Counted from the first letter of the stretch, positions 52,551-61,255 are shown. The stretch is DNA of 64,000 bases from DASTCZ01 sp963704455 (GCA_963704455.1 OY969905.1:1-64000); one strand, 5' to 3'. The notes: generated by a model not told the origin, from the letters alone. A program made the numbers and translations.

Positions 52551-52557
52551 GACTTTT

Positions 52558-52851
52558 ATGGTTGCAACAGCATTGCTCTTCACTCTGGCCATCATTCTCG
52601 CCATCGCCTTTTTCCTCATGGGCGAATTGAAATTTCTCGTTCCATACAAGTCTCTCCTCCTCAACCAATACGCAGGACTGATCTTCGCCTACTTTGGATT
52701 GCTCTTCGCGAATCTCTTTGCCGTGACCTACGCCCTTCACCGCAAATTCTTTCTCAAGGACACCGGCAAGAAGCTGTCACACCTCGATAAGCAGTTCGGA
52801 ATCGGCGAGGCCCAAATCCCCACGCCCCGAGACGACGCGGAGGACAACTAA
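52558..52851 (+). CDS. Small membrane protein of the T4SS operon
   Basis: 97 aa. Two hydrophobic segments (LLFTLAIILAIAFFLMG and AGLIFAYFGLLFANLFAVTY) and a polar C-terminal tail (LDKQFGIGEAQIPTPRDD). No named family recognised. Tightly packed in the operon, 1 bp before the next gene, so likely a T4SS accessory or exclusion protein. Confidence 0.6.
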   Translation: MVATALLFTLAIILAIAFFLMGELKFLVPYKSLLLNQYAGLIFAYFGLLFANLFAVTYALHRKFFLKDTGKKLSHLDKQFGIGEAQIPTPRDDAEDN

Positions 52852-52852
52852 G

Positions 52853-53785
52853 ATGTCTCGCGGGCGCGACTTCGATGACGCACACGCACGCGTCTCTTCG
52901 CGCTCAGCCCCAGAGTCACCCGAAAACTCTACCAACCGAACAGCGTCACGCGGGCCGCAAGATTCAAACGAAACCCCGACTCCGACCCAAAACCGGACAC
53001 AAGACAATTCAGAAACGCATCGCCGCCCAGCCCACCGTCACGTTGAGCGGGATCGAGAGCACAACTACCGTCTGCGCGAGTCTGAAGTTGAGTCCCTCAC
53101 CGAAATCGCAAAGTTCAGAACCATTCGCACAGAAGACCTTATTGAATTCAAGTACCAAGGGGATCGCGAACGGGCACTACCAGACTTACGGAATCTCTCG
53201 GCTCAAGGTCTCGTTGAGAAGCGAACTTTGCATGGACGTGATCCAGGGCAATTACTCACGCTTACTAGTAACGGCAAGAACTTTATCGAGCACAACAGGC
53301 GTGACGGAGTCCACAAAGAGCAAGCCTTTCATCAGGGTTTCGTGAAACCCCGCGAAGCTCGGCACGACGCGGCTCTCTACCGTCTCTATCAAAAGGCCGC
53401 AGAGGGAATTGAACGCGACGGCGGAAAGAATCTTCGCGTCGTCCTCGACTACGAATTGAAAAAAGACCTCTACCGAGATCTCGCAAAGCTCAAGACCCTT
53501 CCACCGGACGAACAGGAACATCGTACACAGGAAATTGCTCAGGAGCACGGGCTCAAGGTCGTGAACGGCAAGATTCCCCTGCCCGACGTTCGCATCGAAT
53601 ACGAAAACCGAGACGACGAGCAAGCTCGCGTGGATTTGGAGTTGGCCACGAGCGACTACCGTGGCCATCACCTAGCCGAAAAAGCCCAGGCAGGATTTTC
53701 CATATACGCTCCGGCAGACGAAGCCGGTCGCGTGCGTGCGGCATTGCAAGACCCCCACCTCATGACGGAAATCCTATCGTTATGA
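52853..53785 (+). CDS. Replication-relaxation-like winged-helix protein (mobilisation candidate)
   Basis: 310 aa. About 70 polar, low-complexity N-terminal residues, then a winged-helix region: SEVESLTEIAKFRTIRTEDL, LPDLRNLSAQGLVEKRTLHG and LTLTSNGKNFIEHN. The C-terminal half is mixed (VVLDYELKKDLYRDLAKLKT; VRIEYENRDDEQARVDLELA; HHLAEKAQAGFSIYAP). The pattern resembles the replication-relaxation family linked to plasmid transfer. No HUH or three-His relaxase signature is seen. Its 3' end overlaps the next gene by 4 bp. It may process or bind the transfer origin, by position only. Confidence 0.5.
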   Translation: MSRGRDFDDAHARVSSRSAPESPENSTNRTASRGPQDSNETPTPTQNRTQDNSETHRRPAHRHVERDREHNYRLRESEVESLTEIAKFRTIRTEDLIEFKYQGDRERALPDLRNLSAQGLVEKRTLHGRDPGQLLTLTSNGKNFIEHNRRDGVHKEQAFHQGFVKPREARHDAALYRLYQKAAEGIERDGGKNLRVVLDYELKKDLYRDLAKLKTLPPDEQEHRTQEIAQEHGLKVVNGKIPLPDVRIEYENRDDEQARVDLELATSDYRGHHLAEKAQAGFSIYAPADEAGRVRAALQDPHLMTEILSL

Positions 53786-54867
53786 ACATTTCGAGTGAAC
53801 ATCTCGCAGCGATCCGCACGTTCGGCTACACCGAATCTGAGGCGACGTTTCCTTATATCGTCGCCGTGCATTCCGGGTACTTCACGCAGAGGCAGTTTGG
53901 AAATCTGCTCGAATGCAAACCGGGAAGGCCGGTTCACGCCTTCATCGAGAGGGCATCCGAGAAAGAACATCTCAAGGAGATTGCGCTTCAGAACAATGGC
54001 CGTGTCTATCAGCTTTCCTATAAACCCATTTACGAATCCATCCAGAAAGAGAATATTCGCAACCGCCGTACGCACTCGCTCGAATTCATCAAGACGCGGC
54101 TCTCTATTCTCGACTTTGTTCTGGAGCACCTCGACTACGACTACCTGGAAGGCGAGCCGGATAAGGTCCGGTATTTTGAAGAGAACCTGCACATAGATCG
54201 CAAAAAAATGCCGGGCCGTATCTACAAAGGCTCAAATCAAAGTCCTGATACGGTGCGCTACTTCGTGGATAAGTTCCCGATGTTCTTCGACCGGGCAGCC
54301 TCCTCAGAGAAGCTCGTCCCAACATTTACGTTTATTGATCCGGGATTCGAGAATTTGAAGGGATTCCGGCTTCATTTGGAAGGCTACTCCGCATTCTTGA
54401 AACACCTGCCTCACTTCGCATTCGTCTATGCATGTCCGCTCACAAGAACATTTCACGCGGCAGAGCGAGCTTTCAGTGATCTCGTCGCAGCCCCTGCCCA
54501 TCTTCAACCCGCACAAGCCGTCAGGTACTTCCATCTGCGGTCGGCTTGGGACTCCAAACGATACGAGGTTCTATCAAATGACGACCTTGAATTCTTGAAT
54601 CTTGCGAAGTCCCTCTTTGCTGGCGATGCGTTTGAGTCTCTTTACGCAAATTGGATTGCGGGCAGTTTCGGAGATAAACAGATTGCAGGCGAAGCCGAAC
54701 GTCTTCTAGGCCATCACCGAAATATCCAATTCAAGACTTACGAGCTGCCCTGCAATTACTTCCTATTCGATCAGAATTCAAAAATCAGCGGAAAACCGTC
54801 CGGTAGTCGGTTTTACTCACGGTTTTACTCACGGTTTTCCGCCAATGAAGTACCTAAACCACGATAA
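53782..54867 (+). CDS. Unknown protein, paired with the replication-relaxation-like gene
   Basis: 361 aa, in ATGA overlap with the previous gene. HLAAIRTFGYTESEATFPYI and VHSGYFTQRQFGNLLECKPG look like a winged-helix N-terminus. The rest (FPMFFDRAASSEKLVPTFTF; HFAFVYACPLTRTFHAAERA) is not recognised; there is no signal peptide, membrane helix or nuclease motif that I can name. The last codons contain RFYSRFYSRFS, encoded by tandem 12-bp repeats that form part of an oriT-like structure. Together with the upstream gene it is a candidate for the missing relaxase function. Confidence 0.5.
   Translation: MNISSEHLAAIRTFGYTESEATFPYIVAVHSGYFTQRQFGNLLECKPGRPVHAFIERASEKEHLKEIALQNNGRVYQLSYKPIYESIQKENIRNRRTHSLEFIKTRLSILDFVLEHLDYDYLEGEPDKVRYFEENLHIDRKKMPGRIYKGSNQSPDTVRYFVDKFPMFFDRAASSEKLVPTFTFIDPGFENLKGFRLHLEGYSAFLKHLPHFAFVYACPLTRTFHAAERAFSDLVAAPAHLQPAQAVRYFHLRSAWDSKRYEVLSNDDLEFLNLAKSLFAGDAFESLYANWIAGSFGDKQIAGEAERLLGHHRNIQFKTYELPCNYFLFDQNSKISGKPSGSRFYSRFYSRFSANEVPKPR
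54788..54842. repeat. oriT-like inverted repeat with tandem 12-mers
   Basis: GCGGAAAACCG (54788-54798) and CGGTTTTCCGC (54832-54842) are perfect inverted repeats. Between them are two tandem copies of CGGTTTTACTCA (54808-54831), each able to pair in part with the left arm. It overlaps the 3' end of the 361-aa gene. Repeats of this type beside a DNA-binding gene are common at transfer origins. Confidence 0.45.
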
Positions 54868-54900
54868 GAGAACGAGATGCGGGAACCAAAAGCACAAATC

Positions 54901-55017
54901 GGGACACGGGAAAAAACGCGGAAAGGGCGGGAGCGACCCCACTCTGGCGGCTTTTCAGCCGTCCAGAACTCCGTGGGATCGCTCCCGCCCTTTCTCCAAT
55001 TCACTTGCCCGTGTCCC
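54901..55017. promoter_or_regulatory. Large nested hairpin before the 55053 gene
   Basis: Outer perfect stem GGGACACGGG (54901-54910) with CCCGTGTCCC (55008-55017). Inner stem of 21 bp with one mismatch: GAAAGGGCGGGAGCGA... (54921-54941) with ...TCGCTCCCGCCCTTTC (54974-54994). A small GGCGGC/GCCGTC element lies in its loop. It fills the 185-bp gap before the 55053 gene. It may be part of oriT or a leader structure. Confidence 0.55.
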
Positions 55018-55052
55018 TCAAGAGCAAACCGTTAAAGCCAAAGGAGAAGACC

Positions 55053-55331
55053 ATGTCCATCATCAGAAAACCAGCAGCGCCACCAAAGATGGTTACGTTA
55101 GAAGCTCACGTTCCAGAGCCGCTGACCGAGACCCTCCAAGCCTACTGCCGATTCGTTGAGACCACCTCTGACCACATCATTACCTCAGCGCTTCAACTCG
55201 TTTTCAAAAAAGACTACGAGTTCAAGCGTTGGCTCAAAGCGCAGAAAGACGCTCACGAGCCAATTCAGAAATCCGGCGTGGACGACAAGCCGGGGCGAAT
55301 TCAGGCAACCCCATCAGGAACCAAGTCATGA
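55053..55331 (+). CDS. Small DNA-binding-type protein before virD4
   Basis: 92 aa from ATG 55053 (AAGGAG upstream). Core MVTLEAHVPEPLTETLQAYC, then TTSDHIITSALQLVFKKDYE, which fits a ribbon-helix-helix layout (beta strand, two helices). RHH proteins next to a coupling protein gene often bind oriT and recruit the relaxase. Its stop overlaps the virD4 start as ATGA. Confidence 0.6.
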   Translation: MSIIRKPAAPPKMVTLEAHVPEPLTETLQAYCRFVETTSDHIITSALQLVFKKDYEFKRWLKAQKDAHEPIQKSGVDDKPGRIQATPSGTKS

Positions 55332-57325
55332 TCCAACGGGCGCTGCATTCGAAGAACTTCATCGCGTGCCTTCTCGCTATGGGCACGGGAACGCTTCTGT
55401 TCTTCGAGGCTCCATTCCCTGATGACAATCTCATTCTCCGGCTCATCGCTTTGCGTACGCCCGAAGTCTTCGCCGGACTCAAGTATTCGTACCTCGTCAT
55501 GCTGTTCACCACCCCATACATCACTTTTTCAATTCTGCTTTCCGGTCTGTACATCTTTGCCCTTAAGGGCCACCGTCGCATCGCTCCGGCATATCTTCCG
55601 CTCTATCCCGACCCTCGGCTGCGCGAGCAGTTGTTTATTGTCGTAGGCGAGGTTCACAACCCGCGCAAGCCGGAGCCATCTGAAACTCCGCGCTGGCTCA
55701 CTATCCCTGAACGCGGCCTCTATACAGGAATCGCAATCTTGGGCGCAATAGGGACCGGGAAGACGAGCTGCTGTATGTACCCCTTCGCCGAGCAGATCCT
55801 CGCATTCAAAGCCGATGACAAGAAGGAGCGTATAGGTGGATTGGTGCTCGAAGTGAAAGGCGACTTCTGCCGCAAAGTGAAAGGGATTCTCGAACGCCAC
55901 GGCAGAGCCGAGGACTACATCGAGATCGGCCTCCACTCCGAGTATTGCTACAACCCCTTGCACAACGACCTCGACGCCTACGCACTTGCCTACAGCATCG
56001 CGGCCCTTCTCAACAATCTCTTTGGCAAAGGCAAAGAGCCCTTTTGGCAACAGGCTTATACGAACCTAGTGAAATTCATCATCCTTCTGCACAAGGTCGC
56101 CTACGATTACGTCACCCTCTTCGATGTCTACGAATGCGCCATATCGCCAGACCTCGTCGAAAGGAGAATTCAGGAAGCAGAAAAGCGGCTCTTACAGGGC
56201 GTCATAATCTCACTCACGCCCGAGGTGTATGCAAAGCACATCGCGCAACTCAAGGAACTAGGCTTTGTTCTCGACAGTGGGCGACGAAACTACCAAGCAC
56301 CAGAATCCGAAAAACTCCGCCATGCGCTCGAATCCCTCGGAGTCGAATGCAGTAGTGATCGGTTTCAGAACAAAACAAAGGAAGAGATTCGCAAGATTGA
56401 ACAGCTTGAAGCCGTGAGGCGCTGGTTTGACAACGACTGGCGCAGAATCGAACCGAAGCTCCGAACCTCTATCGTCGAAGGCATCTCTGTATTTCTTTCA
56501 CTCTTTGACGACAACCCGGACGTGAAGCGTACCTTTTGCCCGCCGAAGGAAAGCTACGAGGGAGTCACCAACGCTGGCCGTGAGTTCCGCAAGCCGCTTC
56601 CATCTTTCAGTTGGCTCATCGAGAATGGCGCAGTCTGCGCCTTGAATTTTCCCATTGGAATGAACCCCGGCCTTGCTCGCGCCCTCGGCGTGATGATGAA
56701 GCTCGACTTCGAGCGCGCCGTCCTGAATCGCGTTCCGCAGATGGAGGCGCATCCCGAAACTTACTTCCGGCAAGTATTCTTTCTATGCGACGAGTACCAC
56801 CACTTTGCGACCGTGGGCGAGAACGAACCCACTGGGGATGAAAAGTTCTTCAGTCTTTCACGGCAGCCGAAATGTATCCCCATCGTTGCAACGCAGAGCA
56901 TCAGTTCGCTCAAATCGTCTCTGCCCGGTGACGCTTGGCGAACATTGCTCCAGACCTTTCGCACAAAGATATTCCTCGCGCTCTCGGACGAATTCTCGGC
57001 CCGCGCCGCCGCCGACTTATGCGGGCGCGAAGACCAATTGAAAGTCAGCTACAACATTTCGGAAAGCGGCCACGATGCGCGCGTCAGTTGGCTCACCGGG
57101 AGAAATCTCTCAGACAAAGCCAACATCAGCGCCTCGAAGAGCTATCACAGCCAGATCGACTACCGATTCGATACGAAGATATTCACCGAACTTAAGAATG
57201 CGGAGTCCATCACGATTGCGTACGACGGCTTCAATCCAATGCCGCCGACGCTCTGCTACCTCAAGCCTTACTACAACGACCCCAACAAGTCCTACTTCCG
57301 GCAGGTCGCGGACGGAGAACTCTAA
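55328..57325 (+). CDS. virD4: VirD4/TraG conjugative coupling ATPase
   Basis: 665 aa from ATG 55328 (ATGA overlap). Two N-terminal membrane helices, then Walker A GAIGTGKTS (from about residue 139), a Walker B in VFFLCDEYHHFATVG and the TraG-like C-terminal block (SLSRQPKCIPIVATQSISSL). It links the relaxosome to the T4SS channel. Directly overlaps virB11 by one base. Confidence 0.95.
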   Translation: MIQRALHSKNFIACLLAMGTGTLLFFEAPFPDDNLILRLIALRTPEVFAGLKYSYLVMLFTTPYITFSILLSGLYIFALKGHRRIAPAYLPLYPDPRLREQLFIVVGEVHNPRKPEPSETPRWLTIPERGLYTGIAILGAIGTGKTSCCMYPFAEQILAFKADDKKERIGGLVLEVKGDFCRKVKGILERHGRAEDYIEIGLHSEYCYNPLHNDLDAYALAYSIAALLNNLFGKGKEPFWQQAYTNLVKFIILLHKVAYDYVTLFDVYECAISPDLVERRIQEAEKRLLQGVIISLTPEVYAKHIAQLKELGFVLDSGRRNYQAPESEKLRHALESLGVECSSDRFQNKTKEEIRKIEQLEAVRRWFDNDWRRIEPKLRTSIVEGISVFLSLFDDNPDVKRTFCPPKESYEGVTNAGREFRKPLPSFSWLIENGAVCALNFPIGMNPGLARALGVMMKLDFERAVLNRVPQMEAHPETYFRQVFFLCDEYHHFATVGENEPTGDEKFFSLSRQPKCIPIVATQSISSLKSSLPGDAWRTLLQTFRTKIFLALSDEFSARAAADLCGREDQLKVSYNISESGHDARVSWLTGRNLSDKANISASKSYHSQIDYRFDTKIFTELKNAESITIAYDGFNPMPPTLCYLKPYYNDPNKSYFRQVADGEL

Positions 57326-58293
57326 TGCTCGGATTTGAAACCATCCTTCCGTTTCTCCGGCCGCTTGAACCCTTCATTCTTGACGATTCTGTCAGCGAGA
57401 TTATGGTGAACGGCTCAAGCCATGTTTTCATCGAACGAGCGGGCGTACTGGAAGAAGTTCCAGGCATCTGTCTCACAGAACAATCACTCATGGTCGCCGT
57501 CAAGAACATTGCTCGGCGTCTCGGCAGTGATATCTCAGAAGAGAAACCCATTCTCGATTCGCGCCTGCCAGACGGAAGCCGCGTCGCCGCTGTTATCCCG
57601 CCGTGTAGTCTTGGAGGCGTCACACTCACAATCCGTAAGTTCACCGCACGCCGCTTCAATATTGAAGACCTGATTCGAGGCGGCGCACTCGACGAAAATG
57701 TCGCCACGCAACTTGAAGGATATGTCCGAAGACGAAAGAACATCCTCATCAGCGGGGGAACTGGAACCGGAAAAACGACCCTACTCAACATCCTTGGAAA
57801 GTTCATCGGAGACGACGAGCGAATCCTGCTTATCGAAGACACGGCAGAGATTCAGCTACGCCAGCCGAACCTTGTGCGATTCGAAGCGCGACAAGCGCAG
57901 AACGCACTACCGGCAGTAACGATCCGGGACCTACTGAAAGCATCTCTTCGCCACCGGCCCGACCGTATCATCCTCGGTGAAATCCGAGGCGGGGAAGCGT
58001 TTGATCTACTTCAACTCCTCAACACAGGCCATTCGGGAACGCTCTCAACAATCCACGCCAACTCCGCGAGGCAGGGACTATCCCGATTCACGAGCTGCGT
58101 ACTCCAAAGCGGAATTGAATTACCGTACCGTGCCATCAAGACCAACATCGGAGACTCACTCAACATCGTCATACAAATTGAACGCCGACCAGGACGCCGA
58201 TTTATCTCAGAAGTCCTAGAAATTCGCAGATGCGATCCCGACGCAGATGATTTTGAATTCAATTCCATATTTCAGAAGTCCGAAGACAGTTGA
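57325..58293 (+). CDS. virB11: VirB11/TrbB secretion ATPase
   Basis: 322 aa hexameric ATPase: N-terminal domain (ILDDSVSEIMVNGSSHVFIE), Walker A GGTGTGKTT (144-152), Asp box LIEDTAEIQL, Walker B ILGEIRGGEAFD and His box NTGHSGTLSTIHANS. Cytoplasmic motor of the T4SS. Last gene before the excisionase/integrase pair. Confidence 0.96.
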   Translation: MLGFETILPFLRPLEPFILDDSVSEIMVNGSSHVFIERAGVLEEVPGICLTEQSLMVAVKNIARRLGSDISEEKPILDSRLPDGSRVAAVIPPCSLGGVTLTIRKFTARRFNIEDLIRGGALDENVATQLEGYVRRRKNILISGGTGTGKTTLLNILGKFIGDDERILLIEDTAEIQLRQPNLVRFEARQAQNALPAVTIRDLLKASLRHRPDRIILGEIRGGEAFDLLQLLNTGHSGTLSTIHANSARQGLSRFTSCVLQSGIELPYRAIKTNIGDSLNIVIQIERRPGRRFISEVLEIRRCDPDADDFEFNSIFQKSEDS

Positions 58294-58319
58294 ACAATAT
58301 TCTTCATGGGGCCATTCCA

Positions 58320-58532
58320 ATGCACATAACAGATGAAGAATTACTAACAGTCGAAGATGTTGCCGAGATTTTACGAGTTCCGAATTCATGGGTTTACGAG
58401 CGCACTCGACGGCGATCTGCGGATCGGATTCCCGGTTTCAGAATCGGGAAGTACTGGCGTTTCAGACTCGGAGACATAAAGGCATGGTTAGAGGAGAGTC
58501 GCCATGTTGAGCTTACAAACGCTCGAATTTGA
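58320..58532 (+). CDS. Excisionase-like HTH protein
   Basis: 70 aa from ATG 58320 (TTG 58290, overlapping the virB11 stop, is an alternative). MerR/HTH_17 pattern: LLTVEDVAEILRVPNSWVYE and GFRIGKYWRFRLGDIKAWLE. Such proteins next to integrases act as excisionases (recombination directionality factors). It overlaps the integrase start by 29 bp. Confidence 0.78.
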   Translation: MHITDEELLTVEDVAEILRVPNSWVYERTRRRSADRIPGFRIGKYWRFRLGDIKAWLEESRHVELTNARI

Positions 58533-59778
58533 AGATAAAATAGACCGCGATGCGCGAAAGACTGGACGAGCCAACGGAAAGGACAAAATGGCTCGTCGCA
58601 GGTATCAGCTTGGATGTTTATTTGTTCGAGGTAAACGCCCGAAGGTATGGGTCGCACGCTGGAGAGAGCGAGTGCTGAATTCGAATGGCGGCATGAGCAC
58701 ACTTCTCCGTTCTGAAGTCTTAGGAGCGGTGAAGGAACTTACACGGCGTCAGGCCCAGAATCTCTTGGAGGATCGACTGCGGCCTTTCAACACGGGCCGA
58801 TTAGCTCCTCGGTCTGTCATCACCTTTAGGCGGTTTGTGGAAGGCGAGTTTATTCCGCTCGTTCTTCCAACAATGAAATTTGCAACGCAGGAGATTTATT
58901 CACTCCTGTTGCGCAAACATTTGTTGCCTCGCTTTGGCGAGGAGTGCATAACGGAGATAACTACACCCGAGGTTCAACGATTCGTTCTCGAAAAGATGAA
59001 GCAGGGATACGCATGGGAGACAGCGAGTCACATGCGACACCTGCTCAGCAAGGTTCTCGGCACCGCCAAACAATGGCGGTACGTCGCGGACAACCCCGTT
59101 TTGGGCGTGGAGATGCCAGAACGAAAGCTCAAGCGCCCACACACGGCTCTTTCGATTGAGGAGATTCGCATGCTCCTCTCTAAGATGAATGAACCGGAAA
59201 GAACCATCACGGTAATCGCAACCCTGGCTGGTCTGCGTATCGGAGAAATCCTTGGTCTTCGTTGGGGCAGAATTCATCTTGACCGATGCACTTTAGAGGT
59301 CGAGGAAATCTGTTACAAGGGAGTCTTCGGTACTCCGAAAAGCAAGGCTAGCCGTAGGAAAGCGCCTCTCGCACCTGCCGTAGTTCAAGCTCTCGATGCA
59401 CATCGTTTGCGGAGCATGGACACATCGGTTGGCGCGTTAGTGTTCTCCAAGGTTGATGGCGACCCGCTATCAGCCGACAATTTGCGAAAGAAGAAACTGG
59501 CTTCTGCATGTCGGCGGGCGGGAGTGCGTAGAATAGATTGGCACACGCTTCGCCACACCTACAGCACGTTGCTTCACGATCTGGGAACTCCAATAAAGGT
59601 TCAACAAACCCTATTGGGGCACTCCAGCGCAGCAACAACAATGGATGTTTACACGCACCCTGTTTCCGAGTCCGAACGCGATGCGGTCTCAAGATTGGGC
59701 GACGTATTGTTCCCAACTGTTCCCAACTTGCACCAATATGCAGCAGGCAGGGAAATCGGTAGCGGCGTAACTCATTGA
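58504..59778 (+). CDS. int: Tyrosine recombinase (ICE integrase)
   Basis: 424 aa. Core-binding domain followed by the catalytic domain with the Arg in TLAGLRIGEILGLRW, HxxR in WHTLRHTYSTLL, His in LLGHSSAATTM and nucleophile Tyr in DVYTHP. It integrates and excises the ICE at tRNA-Pro. The gene ends 15 bp before the tRNA 3' end, a classical arrangement. ATG 58504 follows GAGGAGAG. The C-terminal end encodes LFPTVPNL from the 24-bp repeated motif. Confidence 0.94.
   Translation: MLSLQTLEFEDKIDRDARKTGRANGKDKMARRRYQLGCLFVRGKRPKVWVARWRERVLNSNGGMSTLLRSEVLGAVKELTRRQAQNLLEDRLRPFNTGRLAPRSVITFRRFVEGEFIPLVLPTMKFATQEIYSLLLRKHLLPRFGEECITEITTPEVQRFVLEKMKQGYAWETASHMRHLLSKVLGTAKQWRYVADNPVLGVEMPERKLKRPHTALSIEEIRMLLSKMNEPERTITVIATLAGLRIGEILGLRWGRIHLDRCTLEVEEICYKGVFGTPKSKASRRKAPLAPAVVQALDAHRLRSMDTSVGALVFSKVDGDPLSADNLRKKKLASACRRAGVRRIDWHTLRHTYSTLLHDLGTPIKVQQTLLGHSSAATTMDVYTHPVSESERDAVSRLGDVLFPTVPNLHQYAAGREIGSGVTH
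59706..59729 (+). repeat. Right copy of the TTGTTCCCAA direct-repeat motif
   Basis: ATTGTTCCCAAC-TGTTCCCAACTT, near-identical to 17983-18007 at the left end and in the same orientation. It lies inside the integrase 3' coding end, about 90 bp from the att core. Confidence 0.5.
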
Positions 59779-59793
59779 TTCTGTTTGTAGAAT

Positions 59794-59870
59794 TGGTCGG
59801 GGCGTGGAGATTCGAACTCCAGACCTCCTGCGCCCAAGGCAGGCGCGCTACCAGGCTGCGCTACGCCCCG
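59794..59870 (-). tRNA. tRNA-Pro(UGG), ICE integration target
   Basis: 77 nt including an encoded CCA. Acceptor CGGGGCG pairs with CGCCCCG; D-arm GCGC-AGCCTGGTA-GCGC; anticodon loop CTTGGGC gives anticodon TGG; T-arm TGGAG-TTCGAAT-CTCCA; ends ACCA. The att core GACCTCCTGCGCCCAAGGCA (59822-59841, plus strand) covers the anticodon-loop side to the variable region. The 5' half is host sequence; the 3' half was probably supplied by the ICE. Confidence 0.95.
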
Positions 59871-60133
59871 ACATAAATGAGTTTTCATTCTATCGCACTT
59901 TCCGAATTAGCTCGAAGCGCAAGCGTTCACAAAGTTTCAGCTTGCCGAAATGGAACCAATTCAGGATCGGGCGGATTGCTCAAATGAATTGAGTTGATCG
60001 AGCGGCCAGTTTCGTAAAGAAAAATCACGACACAGAGAGGGACGATTGTGTTAGGCTCACGCCCAATTTTGGCGCGATGGCTCGCGCTTGAATGTCGGAG
60101 ATTTCATTCGGGACCATACACAAGGAGATGGAA

Positions 60134-60445
60134 ATGAAAACACATTTTCAGAAGGCATTGATCGGGATTGTCGCCGTCGCTGTGCTGGCGATCGTGGGAT
60201 GCGGCGGGGTGAGCGGGAACACATACCAGACCGCAGGCGGGTTGTTGCAAATTGATTTTCAGTCCGGCGGGAAAGCGAATCTAACTATGGGTGGGCAGAA
60301 GACGGCGTGCACATATGTGGAGGACAGCAAGTCCGTCACGCTCAAGTGCGAGGGAGACAATAATCCGCTTGTTTTGACAATTGGGAGCGACGGGACACTC
60401 AATCCGCCCGCAGGAAGCTTTATGGGCCCGTTGACCAAGAAGTAG
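60134..60445 (+). CDS. Small putative lipoprotein
   Basis: 103 aa from ATG 60134 (AAGGAG just upstream). The signal sequence FQKALIGIVAVAVLAIVGCGG has a lipobox-like IVGC. The rest (GNTYQTAGGLLQIDFQSGGK; GQKTACTYVEDSKSVTLKC) is beta-rich with two Cys that may pair. No function recognised. The preceding 263 bp after the tRNA show nothing else. Confidence 0.65.
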   Translation: MKTHFQKALIGIVAVAVLAIVGCGGVSGNTYQTAGGLLQIDFQSGGKANLTMGGQKTACTYVEDSKSVTLKCEGDNNPLVLTIGSDGTLNPPAGSFMGPLTKK

Positions 60446-60517
60446 GAAAGAAGCGTGGTGTTCTCCGAATGCGAACCAGGACTTGCAAGTGGCGTGAGCC
60501 CCGGCGTGCCTTGGATC

Positions 60518-61255
60518 TTAGATCGTCTTGTCTTTTGAGTGGCACAAGCTTTCGAGGTTGCAATCGGCGCACCGCGGCTTGCGGGCCTGGCAGACGCGGC
60601 GTCCGTGCCAGATAAGTTGGTGCGAAAAGACTATCCATTTGTCCTGCGGAATCACGGCTATCAGGTCCTGTTCGATTTTTTTGGGGTCGGAGTTGTGGGA
60701 AAGATCCAGCCGGTTGGAAAGCCGTATGACGTGCGTATCCACTACAACGCCTGAGGCGATTCCAAACGCTGTGCCGAGAACAACGTTGGCCGTTTTGCGC
60801 GCGACACCGGGGAGCGTGAGCAACTCCTCCATCGTTTGCGGGACTTTTCCGCCCAATTCCTCCACGATCTTCTTGCTCGCGCCCATGATTGATTTTGTCT
60901 TGTTGCGGAAAAATCCGGTGGGGCGGATGTCCTGTTCGAGTTCGCGCGGGTTTGCATATGCGAACGCCTCCGGCTTCGGATATTTCACGTAAAGGGTTTT
61001 CGCGACTTCGTTCACGCGCACGTCGGTGCACTGCGCCGAAAGAATCGTGGAGATGAGCAACTGGAAAGGGTTTTCGTGCCTCAGTTCGCAGGTGGCCGCT
61101 GGGTAGGCCTCCTCCAGTTTTGCGAGGATGGCCGCGACTCGCTTCGGGTCAGTCTTCACTTTTCCCGACGATTGTTTTGTTTTTGGTGCTGGCTTTGCAA
61201 GCGCCGCTTTGCGCTGCTTCGATTTTGCCGGAGACTTCTTCGTTTTTTTTCTCAT
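60518..61255 (-). CDS. nth: Endonuclease III
   Basis: 245 aa, with about 30 extra basic N-terminal residues (KKSPAKSKQRKAALAK). Helix-hairpin-helix LTLPGVARKTANVVLG with catalytic Lys, catalytic Asp in VVDTHVIRLSNRL, and the 4Fe-4S cysteines in C-x6-C-x2-C-x5-C form (CQARKPRCADCNLESLC). A DNA glycosylase/AP lyase of base-excision repair for oxidised pyrimidines. Confidence 0.95.
   Translation of the reverse strand: MRKKTKKSPAKSKQRKAALAKPAPKTKQSSGKVKTDPKRVAAILAKLEEAYPAATCELRHENPFQLLISTILSAQCTDVRVNEVAKTLYVKYPKPEAFAYANPRELEQDIRPTGFFRNKTKSIMGASKKIVEELGGKVPQTMEELLTLPGVARKTANVVLGTAFGIASGVVVDTHVIRLSNRLDLSHNSDPKKIEQDLIAVIPQDKWIVFSHQLIWHGRRVCQARKPRCADCNLESLCHSKDKTI

Noticed and set aside
54808..54838. 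CRISPR-like repeat
   Set aside because: Two tandem 12-mers without spacers; no CRISPR array or cas gene was seen in the window.
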